From NCBI GenBank assembly GCA_028583415.1, contig CM053269.1, positions 36,646,254 through 36,710,253 on the forward strand: 64,000 nucleotides of DNA. The letters are read 5' to 3'. Of the stretch, positions 56,364 through 64,000 are shown one piece after another. The notes under the pieces are model-generated. The model saw only the letters and a list, made by a program, of their open reading frames with translations. It was not told the DNA's origin and made no database searches. Every line of letters starts with the position of its first letter. The first letter of the stretch is position 1. The position numbers and the translations under genes were made by a program. The stretch is from Protea cynaroides. Its lineage: Eukaryota; Streptophyta; Magnoliopsida; Proteales; Proteaceae.

Positions 56364-58698
56364 AAGTTGTTAGATAACCTGAGGGGGGGAATAGGTTATC
56401 TTTAGTGGAATTTAAAACTTTTCGATTCTTAGCTGGTAGTGTGATTAAATAAGGAATGTAGAGAATACTATCACACAACATAAGGGTTTATAGTGGTTCA
56501 AATGGCTCACCCAACCTACACCACTTGTTTTTAATCTCTCCCTTTCAATACAATAGGTGGGGAAGGACACTTTTGTAATTTTTTTCCAAGGATAAGAGGA
56601 TCCTTTACAAAATATCATTCAAGGATTAGAGGGTCCTTTAAATCTTTTAAGAATCAGAGGGTCCTTTAAATCTCTTAAGAATCAGAGGGTCCTTGCACAA
56701 GCTAAGCACGGTCTAGCTTATGCAACTCTTTTATGGATAAGAGGATTCTTATATTAACTAAGTATCCAGCTAATACAACCAAATTACTATAAAAGAGTCG
56801 GTAAGATATAAATAGCAAGGAATGTGACAAATACTCCTTGCAATGTGCATTGGATGAAGATGAATGCACAATGTAGACTTCTCTTGATGAATGCTTGAGA
56901 GAACTTGGGAGATCACAATGAGTGCTTGAGATGAAGTTTGATCTCTTTGGAGGCTTGAGTATTTGATGCAGTCCAAGGACCAGGCAGTAGTGGACTAGCC
57001 CAAGGATCTGTCAACATGGGCCCAACCCACACTGTTCACGTGAACACTGTTCACGCGGTATTGTTCATGTGAACAGTACTAACAGCAGTAATTAGAATCT
57101 TTTGGTTAGTTTCCTAATTTTTAGTTTACTTATTTCCATTGTTTAGTTTCTTAAAAATTAGGCTAGCTAGTTTAGAAGTCTTAGTTGTTTGGAGATTAAA
57201 ACTTGCCTAAAATCTAGTTTCTTAATTCTAGTTTTTAGAAACTTTCCTATTTCTATGTTTTAGAAACTTCCTAAGTTATAAAGGAAGTTTAGCTTTTTCA
57301 AGTTTAGTTCTTTCCTATTTTATTTGTAATGTTTCAAAGCTATAAATAAAGAGAATGAAGGCTGACTGCAGTAGAGCTTTTCCAGAAAAATTGAGAATCA
57401 ATTAATTTATGGTTGAGTCTCACCTGGTTGTGAGACTCAACCTCTTGTTCTTTTCTCTTTCCTTGCAATTTCTATTCTTCCTTGGATCTAGGTCTACTAT
57501 ACCTTGGCTGGCAATACTGTTTCTACAACCTCTTTCAAGTTCTGTGGCTGAATTGAAACCAGATCACAAAAGCTCCAGAACACTGTCCAGAACCAGGCGC
57601 TACCAGGTCCAGCTAGCTTTGGGGCCTCATATCTTCTTCAGATTTGTTCTGATCGTCTTCAACTTTGGAGGGGTGTTCATAACTATTATAAAGGCCATTC
57701 AACCCAAGTTTCATCAATTTCTGACGGTCGGATTTTCAGATAAGAATTTTTTTCTATTACTTTTCTCTGCAGATTTTTGTATTGGACTGATTAGAGATCC
57801 TGTAGCAAAGAGGGCTTGTTAATTTGATATGTTTTAACCCCTTTGCCACCAGTATTTGATTTCTTTTGCTCACAAATCTCACTTAGAATGTATGAATAGT
57901 GTCGTAAGTTCTCCAAAAAAGAAGGTTATTTATAAGTTAAAAGAATAGCCCAAATGGTTGGGCAAAGAAAGCTGAAACGGACCTATTTTTACCTCATCTG
58001 GTCGATCGGTTTCTTCTGCTAGTCAACCGGTGGATATGACCTTTACAATAAATATGACCCTTGGACAGCCCGACGACTGTCGATCTCCGGTTGACCGGTT
58101 AGGCTCCACCGCTCCGGTTGATCTCTTTTAGTTGACTGGTTGGCCAATTGGTTGTTGCCGGTGCCTATGAAAGTCATTTTTTTAAGGGGAGCTATCAACT
58201 TTAATTCCTGCATATGCATTATGCATCCGGTCAGGTGGTAGCTGATAGATTTTCTTCATCCAGATCATCCTGATGATCCGGATGATCAGTCGGCAAGACT
58301 CCTTTTTTGTGGTTTTTCAAGCTTTTTTTTCTTAGCTTTTAAATCAGCTAAAAGTCCTAGCCTTCTAGATCTTTTTGGATGGTTGATTGACATCTCCTAA
58401 GGTAAATCTGAGCCATGCAATGCAATGATATGCAATGTTACATTATGCTTGTGCAAGTGTACTGGCCTAGGTATAATCCACTATAGCCTAAATCTAGATA
58501 TAAGGATTTCATCTTCATTTCTTTATTCTTCAATCTTTAGTCTTCAAACTTGAGGCGTGGACAATCTTGTTGACTTGGTTCACTTGGTTTTCAATGATCA
58601 TCTTGATTGTATATTTGGTTTGATTAGCTTGAGGTGGGTTGATACTAGGTCTATTAGTCCATCTTCAAATGTTTGTTATCATCAAAACTAACTTAACA
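56364..58698 (+). repeat. Unclassified dispersed element around the solo LTR
   Basis: The left edge near 56364 has AACCTGAGGGGGGGAATAGG. The right edge near 58660-58698 has TTTGTTATCATCAAAAC...TTAACA. Both strings recall LTR ends of plant copia elements. The middle carries CCGGTTGACCGG-like and GATCATCCTGATGATC motifs. No matching target duplication was found and no coding domain is present, so this is tentative. Confidence 0.3.
56964..57851 (+). mobile_element. Solo LTR of the TR-GAG-like family, TSD GTATT
   Basis: It is 888 bases, TGATGCAGTCCAAGG...CCTTTGCCACCA, with exact GTATT duplications at 56959-56963 and 57852-57856. It shares with the 9083 element the GTTGAGTCTC...GTGAGACTCAAC hairpin and the same end. 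No interior or second LTR is present, so it was reduced by LTR-LTR recombination. Confidence 0.85.
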
Positions 58699-59220
58699 GG
58701 TTTTTCCCAATGCAAGCACCACCTGACGAAGAGAAGAATGCAGCTTTTTGCCCTCCCCCCTGCGGATTTTGTGTGTTAAGATGGATGAAGCTATGCAGTG
58801 GAAGTTGTAGATTTAGAGAAGATAATGAGGGGGTGTGGATTACCTGCCTGGTTAGTTAGTTTGAAGTACAAACAATGAGGGGAAAATCTGGAGGTGATGA
58901 TGGGCGCCATGGAGTGGTTGCTTGGAATGGAACATTTTTTGTTTATAAGGAATGTGAAGGTGGATTAAGTTAGTGCTCGTTTTAGCCAAGAAAAGATAAA
59001 AGAAATTAGGTGGAATAAGTGAATTGGCTAGTCGGGTTATGATTTAAGATTCACTTCCTATAAAATTTTCCAGCTAGACACTAGGAAGTCGTGGGACATG
59101 CCTGACAAGGGATTTGTGTTTCTTTCTTTTGATGACTGGCTTGGATAAAATCTTCATGGGCTGTCAGTGATTGATGGGAAAAATGCACCTTATATTGTGA
59201 TTTTGTTGATGACCTCTTGG

Positions 59221-59223
<3 letters not shown>

Positions 59224-59266
<43 letters not shown>

Positions 59267-59276
59267 GTGTGTGTGG
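59224..59276. repeat. (TA)n microsatellite with (AC)/(GT) tail
   Basis: About 19 TA repeats are followed by ACACACGTGTGTGTG, a self-complementary end. Confidence 0.95.
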
Positions 59277-59997
59277 GGGAAGGGTTGAGAGTTATGATTG
59301 CTTTTTAATTGGTCTTCCTGATGCTTAAGGCATGAAGTGAGGTATTGTCTAAAAGATGAGGCAAAATCTTCAAGGTGTGATGTATGAGCATTGCAAGCAT
59401 TGTGTTCTAATAGACAACTGCATTAACAACTAGGAAGATCAAAGAAAAAAAAAGAAGACAGAACAAATAATATTAAAGAATTTTAAAAGAAAAGTTCTGT
59501 CTTACTGCTGTGGCAAGTACATTATTTTGGACTATGAAGCATATGGCCAGCATTTCATGGTTGAAATGGTAGAAGTTCCAAGTGAAAGTTAAGGCAGCTT
59601 TAATAAGGTATACCTATGTTTATCTGTGGATGCCTTCTTGAAAAGCCATTTGCTCTAATGAATTTTCTCTATGAATAGTATCATAGATTTTGCTTGTTCA
59701 ACTTGTGAAGAAACCTATAGTTCACCCATTATAGACAGATTCAGAACGTACATTAAAAGTATGTCTGGCTTTTTGCATTTCTGGAACTGATGTTAGTTTT
59801 CTGAAAGTTAGTTGTATGGAAATGGACTTGGGCTTATAAGTTATCCAGTCGGATTTGTTTTTTTGTTAAACCTTCAAATCTTGAACAGAACAGTGCAAGA
59901 AGCCTAAGTGGATTCAACAGGACCTTCAAGGAGCAGTCCAGATTTAGCAAATTGTTGGCAGCAGTACGACTGATTTTCTTCCTATTTGCATATGTAG

Positions 59998-60185
59998 CAG
60001 GGTTTTAGTATCAGTATTTGATTGGCCTCTACGTCCAATTCGTATCGGTATTGGCCACTACGATACCGATCCAATCCTCTTTTTTTTTTTTTTATTTAAA
60101 TCCGATACAGATACATGCTGTTCATTTATTGGCTGTACCACCAACATGGCCAATACCGTGGCCGATACTGATTACTTTAACCTTG
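59998..60185. mobile_element. Small TIR element (MITE), 188 bp, with TACCGATAC-type motifs
   Basis: Left end CAGGGTTTTAGTATCAGTAT; the right end read from the other strand is CAAGGTTAAAGTAATCAGTA. Internal GTATCGG and CCGATACCG-like motifs recur in both orientations. Flanks TATGTAG and TTTGTAG match at six of seven bases, a possible short duplication. A superfamily was not assigned with confidence. Confidence 0.5.
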
Positions 60186-61374
60186 TTTGTAGTATCAATA
60201 GTTCCAGGTTTTCTTAAATTATCTCAAGATCTCTCGTCTGAAACAGAACTGATGTAACGGAAAAACTGAATTATAACATCTTTAGGGAGAATTAGTGGAT
60301 GCATGCCAGGGTAAGATGTGAAAGCCAGGGAAGATTTCTGGAAGGTATCTTATGCTTGTGATGCCTAATAAGTTGTTTTTTTTCTAAATAATAAAATATT
60401 ATTAATAATAGGCAAATGTTTCTGCATGGCTGCATTTAATGCACTCAAATGAGCATAAATGCCCACAGGCCATGTGGAATCCCATAAACATTCCCCCTAT
60501 AAAATGAGCTGGCATACATGAACACCATCCCCATGATAATATGATGGAACTTCTAGAAAATTGTGCCACACTGCGATAGCAGTGAACAATGTTGGGGGAA
60601 AATTAGATTATTCAAGGTTCAGGAAAATTATTTGATTGCTTCTAGGTGGAAGAGAATTAAGTTCTGGAAAAGTTTTATTTACTTCCTAAGTGGTAAGAAT
60701 GATGTGTGCTATTTGGGTTCTAGACTTCTAGCTAATGTTAAAGGATGATTTCCGATGCCCCTAGGATACACGTAGCCTGTAGAAGCTTTATAGGGACAAA
60801 AACAGGACATCATTGCCATTCTTTAAAATCCATCCTTAAAGTTAATGATGCTTTTAACTGATCTATTGAGCCAAGTCCTTAATGATTAAATTATATTAAC
60901 AATAATATGTGATTTATATAAGCTGTTGTCTACTGGTTTCTTGCACGATGCAAATTTGCTAATTCAAGTATTCAACAATGCTGGATAACCTTGTGAATAA
61001 TTTCTAGATGTATATTTTAGCACATGTTTGTCTAAGCTTCTGCTTCTCATATTCTTGGATTCTGATGGGATTTTGGAATACTGCTTCTGAGGTTGGAGAA
61101 GCAGAATTAAGGATCTTGCTTGGGAGTGTAAGCAGCTTCTCGCCAGATTATTGGGTTTTATGCCATAGATGGGCTTTAGTAGCCTGCCTTCCTTCCCTCC
61201 ACATCCAACTAAGGGACTCTAGCCTCTTGGCCCCATATTCTGAGAATCGATGGCTGAGGAGCTACCTAAGTTTACCACTTTTTGGACTGGCTCCTGATTC
61301 TAGACCAGAAGCAGGATCCAATTCAAACATACCTTTAGTGAGGCAGAATCTGGCGTTTGTAGGTCATTTGATTG

Positions 61375-61410
<36 letters not shown>

Positions 61411-61962
61411 GTGTGTTGTGTTCCTTCTTGTCTTGATTGCTTTTGATGGATGTTTTATTGGAGGAGAAAGAAAGATAATATTAAGGGGACAGCATTGAAG
61501 GCCCCTAGATGGAAGAAAGGCGAAAATAATGCAGGATAAAGCACTCTTAGAATTTGATGTAGAAAACTTTTGGTCGACGAGCTAGCTAATGTAAGATTGT
61601 GAGAGACCTGTCATGTTGGACCTTATCCTATCAATTAATTGTGCCATTTCTTTCTGAGGGATCTATTTGTCTTCTTAATAACATAAATTTCTTGAAATTG
61701 AGCTTTGTACCATTAATCAGGTTTGGTTACATGAATGATGTTTTGTTCTTGGATACTTAGTGTGTATGTCATCCATGATTGACCTGGAGTGCCGTGAGAA
61801 GAGCTTCTTAAGCTTCACTGTTTCTTGCTTTGGAAGCTGTGAGTTAGAATTGGACCGGACATTAAGAGGATGGAGTTTGTGCTTCAGTCCCAATCTTAAA
61901 TGTCAGAGCAACCAAATGGACCACTTTTATATTGATTTTTTGTCTGTAACTAAGTACCAAAT
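60186..61962. other. Stretch without recognisable genes, presumably F-box intron or spacer
   Basis: A (TC)n microsatellite lies at about 61377-61405. The open frames at 61008-61436 and 61760-62020 resemble no family I know and have no coding-like neighbours. The PP2 exon was looked for here and not seen. Confidence 0.4.
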
Positions 61963-62366
61963 TGTAAACCAGAAAACCAGAGAATCAAGAGAAGAGTGGA
62001 GAAGAGCCAAGAGAGGATAATGGAGTCGATTTTGCAATGTGAGGATGAATCGACCTCAGTTTAATATTTCTCCCTCTTGCAGTAACTATTAAATAGAATA
62101 GAAGTGATGCAAGGATAAACATCTAGTTGGAATAGGAAACTAAAGTCCTATTCAGCAACTAGTAACAAGAGAGGATAAGGGTAGAACTCCATGGGAGATA
62201 GGAGTCCTAGATATACTAGGAGATATGAAGTAAACAAAGTAAGTAAAGAAATAACTAAGTAATCAACTTGAGTAGTCAATGCTATAGCTTGCTGATGTGA
62301 CATATTGCTACTCTAGACTTCAATAGGAATGGATCACGGTAATGGGTCCATTCCCTATCGCTAACA
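61963..62366 (-). repeat. Probable 3' LTR of the right-edge copia element
   Basis: On the minus strand a segment TGTTAGCGATAGGGAATGG ... CTGGTTTACA follows the purine-rich CTTGAGAGGGC tract, which comes after the end of copia pol. The downstream end at 61963 is a guess from the TG..CA rule. Confidence 0.45.
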
Positions 62367-64000
62367 GCCCTCTCAAGCTGGAGCGTGTAATTCACCCATG
62401 CACAGCTTGGAACGGTTTTGCTGGAATGTAGGACCAAACAATGACTTGGTAAAGATATTACCCAACTGATTGGGGGAGGAAACAAGAGAGTAACCAGTAG
62501 TTTCTTCAAGCATCATCTTTAACAAAGTAATAATCAACTTCAATATGTTCAATGCACTCACTAAAAACCAGATTACTAGCAATAAATGGCTGCCTAATTA
62601 TCACAGAACATCTTCATAGGTTGAGTCACTGGGAACCCCAACTCTTGAAGAAGAGACTTTAACCACATTAATTCTGCTGTAGTATGAGCTATGGCTCTAT
62701 TACTCAGCTTCACGTTGGTTCTAGTCATAGTATTTTGCTTCTTATTTTTCCACGTCACTGGATTACCACCAACAAAAGTACAATAACTTGTGGTAGATCT
62801 TTTGTCACCATCAGCACCAACCCAGTTTCATCAAAATACCTATCAGATCAATATGTGACATGCAGCTTCCCAGTCAACTTGCTTTGGAGTTCGATTGACA
62901 ACCCCAACAATGAAGCTTATATCTTGTCTAGTGACAGTATGGCATATGAGCTTCCCTACTAGTCTCCTATATAGGTTTCAGTCTGTAAAGTCTTCGTTGT
63001 TACTAGTTTCAAATTTCTGTTGAGGATCCATTGGGGTGTTTGCCAGTATACAACCAAGCAACCTAGATTCAGATAAGATGTGGAGCACATACTTCCGTTG
63101 TGACAGACTAGTACCCTTGCTGCTGCATCTTACTTTAATGCCAAGAAAATAATGTAGTAGAGCCAAATATTTCATCTGAAAGTGCTAGTGTAAGTAGGTT
63201 TTGACCTTCGTAATGCTAGATACATCATCACCTGTAATAATAATGTTATCGTCTCTTGGTAAGCACATACGATCGAAATAACATGGGATAAACTACAATG
63301 AGTAATCACGGATCTAAACTTGTCAAACCAAGTGTGCGGTGATTGTTTCAACTTGTATATGGCCTTGTGCAACTTGCAGACTTTAGGAGAGTTCTCCTCT
63401 GAGCAACATTTCTAGGAGGTTGTTCCATGTACACTTTTTTTGTGTGTAAATTTCCGTGTAGAAAAGCATTTTTGACATCCATTTGAAAGAGGGTTTAATT
63501 TAAATTCATAACCAAGGAGATAAGAACACGAACAGAGTTGAGACGGGGAACTGTCGAGAATGTCCCAAAGTTATCAACATCGTACTTTTGTATATACCTT
63601 TTAACAACCAGCCAGGCTTTAAGGCATTCAACCGAACCATCGGGATTGTGCTTAATAGTGTACACCCAGCGATAAGGCACAAGATCCTTACTTGCTGGAA
63701 AATCAACCAGAGTCCTTGTCCAATGAGATACCAAAACATCCATTTGTATGACCATCTCTTGTTTCTACCCAGTATGAGACAGGGGATGATGGGTCATAGG
63801 AACAAAGGTCGTAGAGAGGGATAAATCTAGGTTGTGGGGTGGTGCAGCTGGTGCTGGTAGATGGGTTATTGAGACAAAATGATCAATATGATAAGCAGTT
63901 AAGGACTTGTGTGCATAGGGCATGTACCTTTATAGAGAGTATCGAGTTATTTTAGAGGGAGCTTAGTACCAGGAGCACTGTGAGGAGGGTGGAGCAAGTA
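62367..64000 (-). pseudogene. Ty1/copia pol (RT to RNase H), degenerate, running off the right edge
   Basis: From the right edge leftward the minus strand reads RT blocks LVPYRWVYTIKHNPDGSVEC, LNSVRVLISL, LFQMDVKNA-like and VYMEQPP-like, then HKAIYKLKQSPHTWFDKFRS. These are followed by YLALLHYFLGIKV, SLSQRKYVLHILSESRLLGC and ANTPMDPQQKFETS. The final part ends with a GNIFTKSLFG and KLCMGELHAPA segment. Many frameshifts and an internal stretch of poor coding quality (about 62600-62960) are present. The family is an ordinary plant copia, distinct from the one at 14.6-35.8 kb. Gag, protease and integrase would lie beyond 64000. Confidence 0.8.

Noticed and set aside
57409..57822. 137-codon plus-strand frame
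   Set aside because: It lies wholly inside the solo LTR at 56964-57851; similar frames appear in other copies of the LTR as by-products.
61008..61436. 142-codon plus-strand frame considered as the missing F-box exon
   Set aside because: No PP2-domain motif such as WWFEV is present and it ends in a (TC)n microsatellite.

Overview
The window looks like nuclear DNA from a large, transposon-rich flowering-plant genome. It has GT-AG introns, plant gene families (URB1/Npa1, an F-box/PP2-A13-like protein, an ALKBH8-like fragment) and plant LTR-retrotransposon clades (Tekay chromovirus, TAT/Ogre-like, Ty1/copia, TR-GAG-like). No rRNA, tRNA or CRISPR was recognised. Host coding sequence covers only a few kilobases; most of the rest is transposons nested in transposons.

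Left part (1-14.2 kb, minus strand). Exons 1-3 of a URB1-type 60S ribosome-biogenesis gene lie at 3029-786. Their splice sites and total length are coherent, but three in-frame stops make this copy a pseudogene as read. Two exons from the C-terminal part of the same family lie at 14158-14000 and 7639-7286 on the same strand, on the wrong side of the N-terminal exons, so the locus is permuted or partly duplicated. Between the two sets are a broken ALKBH8-like fragment, a reverse-oriented TAT/Ogre-like remnant about 0.2 kb upstream of the URB1 start codon, and a foldback Mutator-like element with a 9-bp target duplication (8694-13112) that itself hosts a small gag-only LTR element.

Middle part (14.6-51.1 kb). 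An old copia element starts near 14.6 kb and ends abruptly near 35.8 kb. It has been split by a hAT-type MITE, a probable LTR, an almost complete Tekay-type gypsy element (19624-31560, TSD AATGT) and a 2.7-kb mini-copia (31914-34623, TSD AGATT). From 35.8 to 43.5 kb comes the 3' part of a TAT/Ogre-like element made largely of tandem repeats. It is fused to a second, 5'-truncated Tekay copy (about 43.5-50.24 kb), whose 3' LTR lies inside a third Tekay gag remnant (50.24-51.1 kb). The first Tekay copy has a long leader holding a decayed antisense gene. Copies 1 and 3 carry a 69-71-base segment between gag and protease that is absent from copy 2, which looks like a spliced intron.

Right part (51.1-64 kb). 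A Harbinger-type MITE rich in ACC repeats sits in a long-TIR foldback element. Next are exons 1-2 of an intact-looking F-box PP2-A13-like gene on the plus strand; no exon 3 was found before the window ends. Its putative long intron holds a solo LTR, a small MITE and microsatellites. A degenerate copia pol on the minus strand runs off the right edge.

The only candidates for active host genes are the F-box gene (if exon 3 lies beyond 64 kb) and, less likely, the URB1 C-terminal exons.
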